Assembly (NCBI GenBank): GCA_964486935.1
Contig: CAZAPG010000039.1
Location: 1-64,000 of the forward strand
Reading direction: 5' to 3'
DNA length: 64,000 nucleotides
Source of the DNA: CAZAPG01 sp964486935
GTDB lineage: Bacteria > Chloroflexota > Anaerolineae > 4572-78 > J111
Notes under the pieces: model-generated
Told to the model about the DNA's origin: nothing
Seen by the model: only the letters and a program-made list of their open reading frames with translations
Databases searched by the model: none
Part shown: positions 16,115 through 24,846 of the stretch, piece after piece
How positions within the stretch are numbered: position 1 is the stretch's first letter
Layout of the letters: every line of letters begins with the position of its first letter
Translations under genes and position numbers: made by a program

Positions 16115-16151
16115 GACCGGAAGCTGTCCATTGCGGCTGCCGGTCTTTTTT
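16115..16151 (+). terminator. Terminator after gltB
   Basis: GACCGG (16115-16120) pairs with CCGGTC (16140-16145), with an inner AGC/GCT extension, and is followed by a run of T residues. Confidence 0.75.
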
Positions 16152-16174
16152 ATTTGCAATGGGAGAGTCTAACA

Positions 16175-17278
16175 GTGCAGGGCGCTTTAAGCGTTTTTTT
16201 AATTACTCTAGGAATAGGACAACTACTCTCCACCGGCTGGGGGCTGCGAGGAGCTTCGCTGGCGGGGCCGAACCGCCGGATGGGATACTTGCTGGGACTG
16301 GCGCTGCTGGCGGGCGGCGGGGTTCTGCTGCCACAAACGGCCTGGGTGCTGTTGTGGACTCCGCTGGCCGGGCTGCTGGCGCTGGCGCTGTTGTTGTGGG
16401 GCGGCTCGTACATTGGGCCGCTGCCGCACCCTAACGCTCTTTTTTCAGGGCAGCATCCGGCGCATGGCGGTTGCCGGGCGGTTGAAATTGCAGATGGCGA
16501 CCATTTGATGCCGGGGTTGCTGTTGGGTCCCCCTGATGGGGGTCAAAAAATAAATGGGGCGGCTGTTTGCATTGTGCCGGGAGCCGGCGATACAAAGATT
16601 TCTTTCAAGTGGCGGCTGGTAAAGGCTCTGCTGGCGCATGGATTTACGGTGTTAACCATTGACCCGCCCGGCCACGGCCAGTATCGACACCGGCCGTTAA
16701 GCTACCCCGATTGTTTGTCGGCTATTCCGGCGGCGGTTCAATTTTTGCGGGCGCAGCCGGAAATTGAGCGGGTGGGGGTGATTGGCATTAGTTTGGGCGG
16801 GGCAATGACGCTGCGGGCGCTGGCGGAGCAATCGACCGGGGGGGATTGTTTGATTGACGCCCTGGCCATTGTGGCAACGCCCACGCGTCTGAATTACACC
16901 AAGGCCCTGTTTTACGGCGAGCTGTGGCGGACGGTTTTTGGCGCGCCCTCGCTGTGGCTTTTGCGCGAGGCCACGCTCAAACAGATTAGAGAAAGCTGGT
17001 ACACCGGGGGGTATCGCAGCCGGCACAGCACCGCCCAGTTATTTGAGTTGTTGAATCCGGTTGAAAGTATTAAGCGGTTGCGGAATTTGCCCGTTTTGCT
17101 GGTGTACAGCCGGCGCGATCTGGTGGCCCCGCCGGAGCAGGCCGAAGCGATGCGCCGGGCAGCCCCCCAGGCCCGGTTTGTAGAAACAACAAAGGCCAGC
17201 CACGTTATGCTGACCTTGATGCCGGAAGTCAATTTTTTGATTGCCGGTTGGTTAAAAGAGCAAATCCGCTCAAATTAG
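16175..17278 (+). CDS. Membrane-anchored alpha/beta hydrolase
   Basis: The N-terminal 90 residues contain three hydrophobic helices. An alpha/beta-hydrolase domain follows, with GAGDTKISFKWRLVKALLAHGF (core strand and helix), the nucleophile elbow GISLGGA, an acid residue in YSRRDLVAPPEQ, and a late SHVML histidine, so the Ser-Asp-His triad is complete. The most likely role is an esterase or lipase at the inner membrane, but the substrate is unknown. I chose GTG at 16175 because GGGAGAG lies eight bases upstream. A TTG at 16154 is also in frame but sits directly after the gltB terminator. The gene stands alone on this strand. Confidence 0.8.
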   Translation: MQGALSVFLITLGIGQLLSTGWGLRGASLAGPNRRMGYLLGLALLAGGGVLLPQTAWVLLWTPLAGLLALALLLWGGSYIGPLPHPNALFSGQHPAHGGCRAVEIADGDHLMPGLLLGPPDGGQKINGAAVCIVPGAGDTKISFKWRLVKALLAHGFTVLTIDPPGHGQYRHRPLSYPDCLSAIPAAVQFLRAQPEIERVGVIGISLGGAMTLRALAEQSTGGDCLIDALAIVATPTRLNYTKALFYGELWRTVFGAPSLWLLREATLKQIRESWYTGGYRSRHSTAQLFELLNPVESIKRLRNLPVLLVYSRRDLVAPPEQAEAMRRAAPQARFVETTKASHVMLTLMPEVNFLIAGWLKEQIRSN

Positions 17279-17338
17279 AGAGTATTCGGTAATTGCTTAA
17301 CGGCTTCATATAGCCGGACGAATGACGAAACAGATAGT

Positions 17339-17650
17339 TTAATAGTAAGTTCTGCCATCGGGCATGATAGCGCCGTGTAGTTTGACCCCTTCTAATTTGG
17401 CTCCTTCCAGGTTAGCGTCTTTTAAGTTGGCGTTACGCAAATCGGCGTTGGTTAAGTTGGCGCTACGCAGGCTGGCGCCCTCTAAATCGGCGCCGCGCAT
17501 ATCGGCCCCTTGCAGGTTGGCCCAGGCTAAATCGGCCTCGCGCAGGGGAGCGCGACTCAGGTTGGCCTCGCTCAAATCTACACCCACCAACCAGAGGGGC
17601 CTTGGCGCTAAATTGATGAGTTGATAAAGTTCCTTTTGCGAGAATTCCAT
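17339..17650 (-). CDS. Pentapeptide-repeat protein, short
   Basis: Residues 24-95 of this 103-residue protein consist of consecutive A(D/N)LxX pentapeptides (SEANL, READL, QGADM, EGASL, TNADL and others). These would fold into a right-handed quadrilateral beta-helix of about three and a half coils. The protein ends with the IMPDGRTYY cap seen in other short members. No partner domain is fused. Pentapeptide proteins act in protein contacts and sometimes gyrase protection, but nothing here points to one role. It is separated by 29 bases from the LigT-like gene upstream and may share its transcript. Confidence 0.88.
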   Translation of the reverse strand: MEFSQKELYQLINLAPRPLWLVGVDLSEANLSRAPLREADLAWANLQGADMRGADLEGASLRSANLTNADLRNANLKDANLEGAKLEGVKLHGAIMPDGRTYY

Positions 17651-17679
17651 AGAGTTTGGTGTGACTCCATTCCGTTGGA

Positions 17680-18234
17680 CTATTGTTTGGTTTGGTCGCG
17701 CCGGGCGCGCCCGGCCAGCGTGGCTTTGAGGCCAAATTTTTTAACCATACGCCAGGGTTGCCCCATTTCATCACGCTGCCAGAGTTCAAAATGTTTTACC
17801 CTCACTACAAATTTTGGGGCAAATCCGGCCAGATTTTGTTTGGCTGTTTCAAACTCGTCTTTTTGGGTAAATTGTCCAAAAATAACTCGAGGCCAATATT
17901 CTTTTATTTTGCCGGCCAGGTAGTTTAAAGGGCCGCCTAACAAATCGTAGTGCAGGGTCATTAGCTCATTATGACCGGTTGTCATCGGTAGATGCAACTG
18001 GTAGTTTTTGCCTTCGTGGGCGTCCCAGCCGGCTAAAAAAACTTTTATAGGGGCGTGGATTTCGCCAACTTCGTTGAGGTGGTCAAACAGTATTTGTTCT
18101 GAGTCGACAAACTGAAATGGGTCGATCAGGGAAATGTGCGGGGGAATAACCCTGGCCAACGGGTCGTATTGCTGGCGGTAAGGTTCAATGAGGGTATTTA
18201 AGTTTTCGGGGAGGGACACAATAACTGTATACAT
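17680..18234 (-). CDS. 2'-5' RNA ligase/cyclic phosphodiesterase superfamily (LigT-like), second motif altered
   Basis: This 184-residue protein begins MYTVIVSLPENLN and has the first 2H-superfamily motif intact: PPHISLIDPF with His33 and Ser35. The expected second HxT/S motif should sit in the strand YWPRVIFGQF, but the His position is occupied by Arg. Family members hydrolyse or ligate 2'-5' phosphodiester or cyclic phosphate bonds using both histidines. With only one, this protein may be inactive, or another residue may substitute. The family call rests on the overall strand pattern and the first motif. Confidence 0.75.
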   Translation of the reverse strand: MYTVIVSLPENLNTLIEPYRQQYDPLARVIPPHISLIDPFQFVDSEQILFDHLNEVGEIHAPIKVFLAGWDAHEGKNYQLHLPMTTGHNELMTLHYDLLGGPLNYLAGKIKEYWPRVIFGQFTQKDEFETAKQNLAGFAPKFVVRVKHFELWQRDEMGQPWRMVKKFGLKATLAGRARRDQTKQ

Positions 18235-18308
18235 GATTAGCCTGCGTTTAGTTTATCGAGCGCCAATTTTTATGTCTAGCCTATTATAACACTATTGGTT
18301 TGTAGTTT

Positions 18309-19031
18309 TCAAGGCGCTGGCACCCATCCTTGAGAGATAGCGTATGCCGCGGAAAGGGCCACGCTATTGGTTAGCATATGCATAAAAACCGACGGCCAGA
18401 TGGAGCCGGAAATATGGTACAAAAAAGCGAAAATAAGCCCTAAAATAAAGATGGGCGGAATTGAAGTGGGTATTATGTGGGCTGTGGCAAAGAGCGCGGC
18501 GCTGACCACCGCGGCGGCCTGCCAGCCCCATTTATTGCGCAGGCCGGGAAATACAAAACCTCTAAAGAACATTTCTTCTATCAGGGGCGCAACAATAGCC
18601 CCCGCCAAAAAAAGAAGAGGGGGGTAGCGGGTGTTATTAAACATTGCATCAATATCGGGCTGAATTTGCAGGTCAAACATGGCCAGGATGGTGGCGTAAA
18701 CAAGGTTAAACAGCAATGAGGCTACCATTAAGCCGCAGCCAATTCCAACGGCTGCCGGCCGAAAGCCGCGCAAGCCTAAATCTGCCCAGTTGGCTTTGTA
18801 TTTGTAAATGGTAAAATACCAGATTGGAATAAGCAGAATGGCCGTGCCAAATAGAATCAACACGCCGGAGTCGATAGACCAGCCCCATCTGCTGCCTACT
18901 CCCCCGATAATAACAAAGAGAAGAACCCAAAAAATTGCCATGACCAACGCCCAGAATACATCTTGGGGCGACCAGGGCACGGATGGAGCCAGCGGGAGAT
19001 TGGCTTGCTCTGGATCAATGCCATTTTTCAT
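18309..19031 (-). CDS. CPBP family intramembrane metalloprotease
   Basis: This is a 240-residue integral membrane protein with about seven hydrophobic helices. The CPBP/Abi motifs are clear: E152-E153-x3-R157 (IEEMFFRG), then FATAHI and HMLTNSVAL, which supply the catalytic Glu and metal-binding His/Asn residues. These proteases belong with the Rce1 group and process membrane proteins or peptides. The gene lies 63 bases after the FHA-domain membrane protein and is probably cotranscribed with it. No clear ribosome binding site precedes the ATG. Confidence 0.9.
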   Translation of the reverse strand: MKNGIDPEQANLPLAPSVPWSPQDVFWALVMAIFWVLLFVIIGGVGSRWGWSIDSGVLILFGTAILLIPIWYFTIYKYKANWADLGLRGFRPAAVGIGCGLMVASLLFNLVYATILAMFDLQIQPDIDAMFNNTRYPPLLFLAGAIVAPLIEEMFFRGFVFPGLRNKWGWQAAAVVSAALFATAHIIPTSIPPIFILGLIFAFLYHISGSIWPSVFMHMLTNSVALSAAYAISQGWVPAP

Positions 19032-19094
19032 GGCAGGGATAGTACCATGTTTTGAAGTGGGTGAAAAATTGAACAGAGGGTAAAAAGTGGCGGG

Positions 19095-19715
19095 CTAAAG
19101 GGCAAGCATTGTAATCAAAGCCAATTGGGCCAACCAGAGCGTATCCGAGGGAATGGCAGCCTGGCCGCGTCCAAAAAATAAGCCAATCATGACGGCCAAT
19201 ATCAACAGCAGGCTGACGATAATCAAGCCCAAACAGCCCACTAACACCCACATTGATTTATCATTAAACGTGGTTGGCATAGTGATGGATGGGCCTGGGG
19301 GAATAACCGGCGGGCTTGAATTTTTGGGCTTGGAAAAAGCGATTGGCTCAATTGCATTGGGGTCTGGTTCGCTAATGCTAAAAAGAAAATGAGTATCTCC
19401 CACTGTGATATGGTCTTTATCTTTGAGCCGGATTGGTTGGGTAATGAGCACGCCGTTTAAATAGGTGCCGTTGGCGCTGCCTTTATCGCTGATGATAAAG
19501 GCGTTGTCGATGGGAGTCAGGCTGGCATGGTGTCGAGACACCTTTTGGTCGGATATAACGACGCTATTGCCTTTATCTCGCCCAATGTTGATTTCGCCGC
19601 GCAGCGGAAATATCTGGCTAATCCGCCCGCTGACCAGCAAAGACAAATAAGCCTGGGGCGGCGGCTCGTGTAAGGTAAGAGCGTCATCATCATTTTCTGC
19701 AATGTAGCGAACCAA
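19095..19715 (-). CDS. FHA-domain membrane protein
   Basis: The N-terminal half is a forkhead-associated domain that binds phosphothreonine: INIGRDKGNSVVISDQKVSRHHA has the conserved GR and SRHH residues, and GSANGTYLNG completes the binding loops. A Pro-rich linker leads to a hydrophobic region with two helices near residues 150-205, so the FHA domain faces the cytoplasm. The start codon is TTG at 19715, with GAGGA nine bases upstream; no in-frame ATG fits. It heads a probable two-gene operon with the CPBP protease, suggesting phosphorylation-controlled membrane proteolysis. That link is inference. Confidence 0.88.
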   Translation of the reverse strand: MVRYIAENDDDALTLHEPPPQAYLSLLVSGRISQIFPLRGEINIGRDKGNSVVISDQKVSRHHASLTPIDNAFIISDKGSANGTYLNGVLITQPIRLKDKDHITVGDTHFLFSISEPDPNAIEPIAFSKPKNSSPPVIPPGPSITMPTTFNDKSMWVLVGCLGLIIVSLLLILAVMIGLFFGRGQAAIPSDTLWLAQLALITMLAL

Positions 19716-20052
19716 AGGGAATCCTCGTGTTGGTATAATTGCGGGAGCCTCAAAAATTTCATCATCCCGTTTTACTGCTCACTTGCTTTTGATAAGCGGA
19801 TTCATTATAACACAAATATGCTTTGAAATCTATTGGTTATTTAGAACCAGCCGGGCTATTGAACAGTTTAACTTTCCGAAAGGTTTCCGGCCTGGAATTC
19901 AGGGGGTGGATTTTACCAACCAACTTTGCGCCGGCTTTGATATTATGTCAGGTGTACTTGACCATAATAAAAAATGCGGTTATTATATACGCAGATGTGT
20001 TGCACATTGATAAAAGTTTATGTGTTAAACAAGTTTTTATGAGGGTTTTATC
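19716..20052. other. Divergent intergenic region
   Basis: About 340 bases separate the FHA gene from the plus-strand Thr/Pro-rich gene. The only structure I can support is the promoter at 19958-19986. Short open frames here have no ribosome sites or recognisable sequence. Confidence 0.4.
19958..19986 (+). promoter_or_regulatory. Strong sigma-70-type promoter
   Basis: TTGACC (19958-19963) and TATTAT (19981-19986) are 17 bases apart. The start would be near 19993, giving a 60-100 base leader for the gene at about 20089. Confidence 0.7.
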
Positions 20053-20088
20053 ATTAGCGCATTTTCAAGTGGTGGGCAATCAAACAGG

Positions 20089-20598
20089 TTGTTTATTATT
20101 TTGGCGATAGCCTTAATTGGTTTGATTTGTGTCGGGTTGTTGGGGCTGGGTGGTATTCTTTTCTTTACTCAGGCAAACCGGGCGCAAGAAGAGGCCGCGG
20201 CAACCATCATTCCCACAATTGTTCCGCCCACCTTTACCCCTTCTGCCACCTTTACCGCCACGCCAACCGATACCCCCCTGCCAACCCCAACCAGCACCCC
20301 GGTGATATTTGGCGCGGAAGAGACTGAAGAACCCGCCCAACAACCGGTTGATACCCCCACCACCGACCCTAACGCCACTCCAACCAATACGCGGGTGCTG
20401 CAAACAGCAACGGCCACCTCCACCCCCGAAATGACAGAAACGCCAACACCTCCTCCGGCCCCAATTCCTGATAGCGGCGGGGTGCTCCAGACATCTGATA
20501 ACGATTTTTTAGTATGGATAGGCGGTGGTCTGCTGGGGCTGCTGATTTTTGGGGCGGTGTATCGCTTCAGGTCAATCCAAACCGTCTCTCAGAAATAG
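20089..20598 (+). CDS. Bitopic membrane protein with Thr/Pro-rich extracytoplasmic stalk
   Basis: A membrane helix (LFIILAIALIGLICVGLLGL) is followed by about 100 residues of PTxTPT-type low complexity and a second helix near the C-terminus (FLVWIGGGLLGLLIFGAVY) that ends in basic residues. The stalk composition is typical of surface spacer regions in Chloroflexota. I give the TTG at 20089, but it lies inside the helix and has no ribosome site. The frame is open back to 20029, and a GAGGG at 20041-20045 sits seven bases before an in-frame ATT at 20053, which would give a better N-terminus. No function is apparent. Confidence 0.65.
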   Translation: MFIILAIALIGLICVGLLGLGGILFFTQANRAQEEAAATIIPTIVPPTFTPSATFTATPTDTPLPTPTSTPVIFGAEETEEPAQQPVDTPTTDPNATPTNTRVLQTATATSTPEMTETPTPPPAPIPDSGGVLQTSDNDFLVWIGGGLLGLLIFGAVYRFRSIQTVSQK

Positions 20599-20634
20599 TA
20601 GTTGGCGACATCATCAATTCGCCATAACAAAAAA

Positions 20635-20665
20635 GCGACAACTCAACTGAGTTGTCGCTTTTTTT
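20635..20665. terminator. Bidirectional terminator
   Basis: An 11-bp perfect inverted repeat GCGACAACTCA/TGAGTTGTCGC (20635-20645, 20648-20658) is flanked by A residues on the left and seven T residues on the right. It can serve both the plus-strand membrane protein and the convergent response regulator. Confidence 0.85.
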
Positions 20666-20687
20666 GCAATTAAAAAAAAGATAAATT

Positions 20688-21056
20688 CTATTCGTTCTTT
20701 AAATATCTGCTAATGGTGGTCAACAACCGGTTTAAATCGACGGGCTTGGTAAAATGCTCATTGGCCCCGGCGGCCAGGGCGCGTTCTTTGTGCTTGGCGC
20801 TGGCCCAGGCAGAGATAGCTATGATGGGAATGTGGTTGGTATTTTCCTCAGACCTGATAACTTTAATAGCTTCAAAGCCATCCATTTTGGGCATACGCAA
20901 GTCCATCAAAATTAAATCGGGCATCCAGGACCGTGCTTTTTCTACACCTTCCAGTCCATCGCTGGCTACGGCAACTTCAAAACCGTTTAGTTCTAGCATT
21001 TGCGCCAGAATGTCACGTTGAGCCGGATGATCCTCTACGTATAATACTTTTGACAC
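20688..21056 (-). CDS. Single-domain response regulator (CheY-like)
   Basis: This is a stand-alone receiver domain of 122 residues. The acidic pair is in YVEDH, the phosphoacceptor Asp is in DLILMDLRMP, and the Thr/Ser and Lys switch residues are in AISAWA and FTKPVD. It has no output domain, so it would signal by binding a partner. I chose the GTG at 21056 because GGAG lies six bases upstream and SKVLYVEDH is the normal receiver start; a longer frame to 21134 adds 26 residues unlike the family. No kinase is adjacent. Confidence 0.88.
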   Translation of the reverse strand: MSKVLYVEDHPAQRDILAQMLELNGFEVAVASDGLEGVEKARSWMPDLILMDLRMPKMDGFEAIKVIRSEENTNHIPIIAISAWASAKHKERALAAGANEHFTKPVDLNRLLTTISRYLKNE

Positions 21057-21265
21057 GTAACGCTCCAGTAATTGGGGTTTAATATTTGGGAACTTTGTTA
21101 GATGAATTCCCGCGTTGCCGGGGGATGTAACCAAAACTGACGTTTTAATCTTTACAGCATCGTAATAAAACTACTGTCCAAGACTATCACAACTATAAAA
21201 GTCTGTCAAGCGAGACATCGGTCATGCAACGCGCCATCTTTTTGGCAAAATAGCGCCTGTTTTGC

Positions 21266-22273
21266 CTATCGACGACCCGGTTGACTGTAAATCTTTTGCC
21301 CGGAAGCCAGTGGGGTTTGCAAGGAGTCGGTTGGCGTAACAACCCGGTGAGGGGTGGCAAAAGCGGCAGCCATAAATAAAACCCATACTATCAAAACAAC
21401 ATCCGATAGCAGTAAATGGAGCAGCTGCATCCAGATGGGGGCCAGCAGCACAACATTTAAGGCTCCCATGCCTATTTGAACCAGATAGACCACTGTTAAA
21501 ATTTTGGCAATGCGCCGGGTGTAATTTGTGGGGCGAGTAGCGTTGAAGAGACCGGCAACGGCCAGCAAATAAATGCCAACAAAAATGGCAATGGTAGGAT
21601 GCAATAAGCGCAGCCTGACCAAAATGTGGGCTGTGGGCGAAAATTTTTGCTGCCAGCCTTCGGCCAGCGAGGTGGCCGGGAAAAGGGTGTCGCCCAGGGC
21701 TGTCACCGCGCCGCTGGCGCCCAGCACCAGTAAAGCCACAAAACCAGCAATTATGGCCCAACCCAACCGGCCCTGCCCTTTTAGCCGGGCAGGTTGCCCG
21801 CCAGAGGCCCACCACGCGGTTAAAGTGATGCTGGCCAGCAGAAAAAAGGTATTAACCAGGTGAATAGCCATCATCACGGCCCTGGCGCTAGAGTCATCGT
21901 AGGCTACTAACTCAAACAGCACCAGGCCGGCCCCCAAAAGCGCCTCTAACACTATAAACAAGGTGGATAATTTGGCCCCAAGCCGCGCCGCGTGGCCTTT
22001 GGGGTATGCTCTAACGGCCCACACCAGCAGCGCCACAACTGCCAGCAGGGCCAAACCGCTGGTAACGCGATGGGTGAACTCGATGAGGGTTTCGGTTTGT
22101 GAATTCCACGGGACAACCTGCCCGTTGCAGGTGGGCCAATGGCTGCCGCAACCCGCCCCGGAACCGGTAGCCCGCACAAATGCTCCCCACAAAATAACCA
22201 GAATGTTGTAAGCTAAAACGCCCCAACTGAAAATTGCAAATCGATTAAGTTTCATAGCCGTAGTTTTACTCAT
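21266..22273 (-). CDS. Heme A synthase, COX15/CtaA family
   Basis: This membrane enzyme would convert heme O to heme A for cytochrome oxidase. About eight hydrophobic helices are present. Family features include AGCGSHWPTCNGQVVP with a Cys pair in the first external loop, EFTHR, HLVNTFFLLAS, an HP pair in RLLHPTIAIFVG, and LLHLLLSD, which supply the heme-ligand histidines. The ATG at 22273 has GGGTG eight bases upstream; an ATG at 22255 (MKLNRF) is also possible. No oxidase or heme O synthase gene lies next to it. Its presence suggests an aerobic respiratory chain. Confidence 0.88.
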   Translation of the reverse strand: MSKTTAMKLNRFAIFSWGVLAYNILVILWGAFVRATGSGAGCGSHWPTCNGQVVPWNSQTETLIEFTHRVTSGLALLAVVALLVWAVRAYPKGHAARLGAKLSTLFIVLEALLGAGLVLFELVAYDDSSARAVMMAIHLVNTFFLLASITLTAWWASGGQPARLKGQGRLGWAIIAGFVALLVLGASGAVTALGDTLFPATSLAEGWQQKFSPTAHILVRLRLLHPTIAIFVGIYLLAVAGLFNATRPTNYTRRIAKILTVVYLVQIGMGALNVVLLAPIWMQLLHLLLSDVVLIVWVLFMAAAFATPHRVVTPTDSLQTPLASGQKIYSQPGRR

Positions 22274-22337
22274 CAAATAACACCCGCACATGATAGCCAA
22301 ATCAACTTAATGCGCAAAGTAGCGCCGGAATATTTGG

Positions 22338-23123
22338 CTAAAAAAGCCTGCCTTGCCGGGGAAGCTGGGGATAGTTGGTTGGCAACCCAACCATGGCCTT
22401 AAAGCGGTTGCATGCGCCGGGCGAATGGCCGGAGTAATCGTTGTTAAAAAAGCCGTAGAGCGTGCGGGTGCGCTCTAATTGGGGCTGAATGTAATCCCAC
22501 CACCATTGCAATTGCGGCGTAACATCAACTTGCTCCCGTTCTTTGTGGGTAAATTGTCCATGCCGGCCCAGCCAGCGGATGTAGAGAAAATCGGTGGTCA
22601 TGGCAATATATTTGGGCAAATCCAAATAATCGGTAGATGTCCAGCATACTTGATGATTTTTGAGCATGGCGGCAGTTTCGCGGGTAAACCAGGATTCATG
22701 GCGAAATTCAATAGCGTATTGAAAACGGGTGGGTAATTTGCCCAAAAATTTATCCACGTTGTCAAATTCGGCGGCGGTAAAATTGGGCGGAAGTTGAATT
22801 AAAACCGCGCCCAGCTTGTCGCCAAACAGCCCTATGGTTTGCAAAAAAGCGGCCATCTCCTGAGTGGCCTCAACCAGACGCATATCGTGAGTTATTTGGC
22901 GCGGTGTTTTGACGCAAAATTTAAACGTATCGGGCACAGCCGCAGCCCAATGGCGTACATGCGCCGCCGGCGGCGTTCCATAAAACGTTGAGTCCAACTC
23001 AACGGTGTTGAATATTTGGCTGTAGTGGGCCAGATAGCTGCGCGGCGACATACCGGCCGGGTAAAAAACGCCGTCCCAATCTTTGTAACTAAAGCCGACC
23101 GTTCCTAAATACCAATCTGTCAT
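22338..23123 (-). CDS. DUF72 family protein (YecE-like)
   Basis: This TIM-barrel-like protein of about 260 residues has unknown biochemical function. DUF72 marks are visible: GFSYKDWDGVFYP near the start, VELDSTFYGTPP, FKFCVKTPRQITHDMRL, the LPPNF stretch, FRHESWF, and YGFFNNDYSGHSPGACNRF near the end. The ATG at 23123 begins MTDWYLGTVGFS, the normal family start; an upstream TTG would add five residues. It is transcribed divergently from the SDR gene. Confidence 0.9.
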   Translation of the reverse strand: MTDWYLGTVGFSYKDWDGVFYPAGMSPRSYLAHYSQIFNTVELDSTFYGTPPAAHVRHWAAAVPDTFKFCVKTPRQITHDMRLVEATQEMAAFLQTIGLFGDKLGAVLIQLPPNFTAAEFDNVDKFLGKLPTRFQYAIEFRHESWFTRETAAMLKNHQVCWTSTDYLDLPKYIAMTTDFLYIRWLGRHGQFTHKEREQVDVTPQLQWWWDYIQPQLERTRTLYGFFNNDYSGHSPGACNRFKAMVGLPTNYPQLPRQGRLF

Positions 23124-23175
23124 AGGGTTGCTGTGCAAAGGGTAATGTTATTAATACTATACCAATGCCCACGCT

Positions 23176-23203
23176 TTGACAAAATACCCGATGTTTGTAT
23201 GAT
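23176..23203 (+). promoter_or_regulatory. Promoter for the SDR gene
   Basis: A perfect TTGACA (23176-23181) is 16 bases from TATGAT (23198-23203), with the start near 23210 and a 45-base leader. Confidence 0.7.
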
Positions 23204-23254
23204 GCCCAAATTCATTCAAACAAAGCAACCCTCTTTTACAGGAGCACATTTTTT

Positions 23255-24121
23255 ATGGACAGCCAACCAGCGCCTTGTCGGGCGGTTGTTATTACCGGGG
23301 CATCAACCGGAATAGGCAAAGCCTGCGCCCTGCACCTGGACAAACTTGGCTATAAAGTATTTGCCGGAGTGCGCCAACAAGCCGACGCCGAAACCTTACA
23401 GCAGCAGGCATCGGCCCAACTTGTGCCGCTATTTATTGATGTAACCGATGTTGAGGCCATCCACCTGGCGGCAAATACCGTGGCTGCTGCCGCGGAGAAA
23501 AGCGGCCTGGCCGGGTTGGTCAATAACGCCGGTATTGCTGTGGGCAGCCCGCTAGAGTTTTTACCTATTGCCCAGTTGCGTAGCCAGCTTGAAATAAACG
23601 TTATCGGGCAAATTGCCGCCACTCAGGCCTTTTTGCCGCTGCTGCGCCGGGCCAAAGGGCGAATCATCAACATGAGTTCTATCAGCGGGCGCATTGCCAT
23701 GCCTTTTGTGGGGCCTTACGCCGCCTCAAAATTTGCCCTGGAAGCGTTAACAGACTCCCTGCGGGTAGAATTGAAACCGTGGGGCATAGAAGTCATCAGT
23801 ATTCAGCCGGGTGCTATCGACACGCCCATTTGGGACAAATCTATCAACCGGGCCGATATAATGCGCCACAACTTTGCGCCAGAGGCAGAGCAGTTGTACG
23901 GCCCGCTCATGTCGGTGGTGCGCCGGAGTATGATTAGAGCCGGCCAAAGCGGTATTTCCGCCGAAAAAGTAGCCCAAATTGTGGCCAGGGCTTTGGCTAC
24001 CCCGCGCCCCAAAACGCGCTACGTTGTGGGCAAAGACGCCAAACTGGCCAGCCTGCTGGTGCGGTTTTTACCCGACCGCCTGCGCGACTGGTTAATTTTG
24101 CAGGCCGCCTGGCAATTCTAA
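23255..24121 (+). CDS. Short-chain dehydrogenase/reductase
   Basis: This is a classical SDR using NAD(P)H. The cofactor motif TGASTGIG lies near residue 13, NNAG near 86, and the catalytic Ser plus YxxxK are in SSISGRIAMPFVGPYAASKF. The C-terminal part resembles the 17-beta-hydroxysteroid/retinol dehydrogenase-like branch, with PGAIDTPIWDKS. The substrate cannot be predicted. The ATG at 23255 has AGGAG nine bases upstream; the longer frame to 23195 begins inside the promoter region. Its stop overlaps the convergent TauE/SafE stop by two bases. Confidence 0.9.
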   Translation: MDSQPAPCRAVVITGASTGIGKACALHLDKLGYKVFAGVRQQADAETLQQQASAQLVPLFIDVTDVEAIHLAANTVAAAAEKSGLAGLVNNAGIAVGSPLEFLPIAQLRSQLEINVIGQIAATQAFLPLLRRAKGRIINMSSISGRIAMPFVGPYAASKFALEALTDSLRVELKPWGIEVISIQPGAIDTPIWDKSINRADIMRHNFAPEAEQLYGPLMSVVRRSMIRAGQSGISAEKVAQIVARALATPRPKTRYVVGKDAKLASLLVRFLPDRLRDWLILQAAWQF

Positions 24122-24846
24122 CGCAGCAGAAACGCCGCCGAAACCACCAGCAGAAAAATTATAATTCGCTCAAAAATAATTTTATCTACCTTATCGGCAA
24201 TTACTTTGCCAACCCACACGCTAACCGGCAGCAGGGGTAGCAGCCAGGCCACCTGCCATAGTAGATTAAAGTCGAACAGGCCAATGTAAAAATAAAAGGG
24301 AACTTTAATCCAGTTGAGTATGGCAAAAAAAAGGGCGGTTGTGGCTACAAATACACGGGGCGTCAGGTTTTGCATGAGCAGGTAGATGGCCGTGGGCGGC
24401 CCGCCGGTATGGGCCAGCGTAGACGAAAAACCGGCCACACCGCCGGCGGCTATGCCGTGCCAGTTGCGCGACGTATAGCGGGTAAAATGCAAAATACGTC
24501 GCTCAAATAATTTGTAAATGACAAATAACAGCACAATTACGCCAATGCCGCGCCGCAGCGTTTCTGGCGAGATACTGGCAATAAAAATGGTTCCCAGCAC
24601 CGTGCCCACAAACGAGCCGGGAATCAGCAGCCATAGCAGTTTGTTATTCCAGCGCTGCCAGTGGGCCGCCACAGCAAACACGTCGGCAATCATTAAAATA
24701 GGTAGTAGCAGGCCAATTACCTGGTCGGCGGGCAGCACCACGGTCATCAGGGGGGTGGCCAGCACGCCCAGCGTGCCGCCTAACCCCCCCTTGGCCAGCC
24801 CAATGATAAAAATTACTACGGCAGTCATAATGATAAAGGCAGTCAG
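24118..24846 (-). CDS. TauE/SafE family anion permease, probable CTG start
   Basis: This is an integral membrane protein of about 243 residues with seven to eight helices in two repeated halves, beginning TAFIIMTAVVIFIIGLAKGGLGGTLG. GLAKGGLGG and the later AGFSSTLAHTGGPP are the paired motifs of this family, which exports sulfite, sulfoacetate or related anions. The best ribosome site, AGGAGG, sits five bases before an in-frame CTG at 24846. The alternatives are TTG at 24882 (site inside the gene) and ATG at 24828 (23 bases from the site). The gene directly follows the M20 amidohydrolase gene and may be cotranscribed with it. Confidence 0.85.
   Translation of the reverse strand: MTAFIIMTAVVIFIIGLAKGGLGGTLGVLATPLMTVVLPADQVIGLLLPILMIADVFAVAAHWQRWNNKLLWLLIPGSFVGTVLGTIFIASISPETLRRGIGVIVLLFVIYKLFERRILHFTRYTSRNWHGIAAGGVAGFSSTLAHTGGPPTAIYLLMQNLTPRVFVATTALFFAILNWIKVPFYFYIGLFDFNLLWQVAWLLPLLPVSVWVGKVIADKVDKIIFERIIIFLLVVSAAFLLR

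Noticed and set aside
19783..20110. Two short plus-strand frames between the FHA gene and the stalk protein
   Set aside because: They lack ribosome sites and cross the promoter at 19958-19986.
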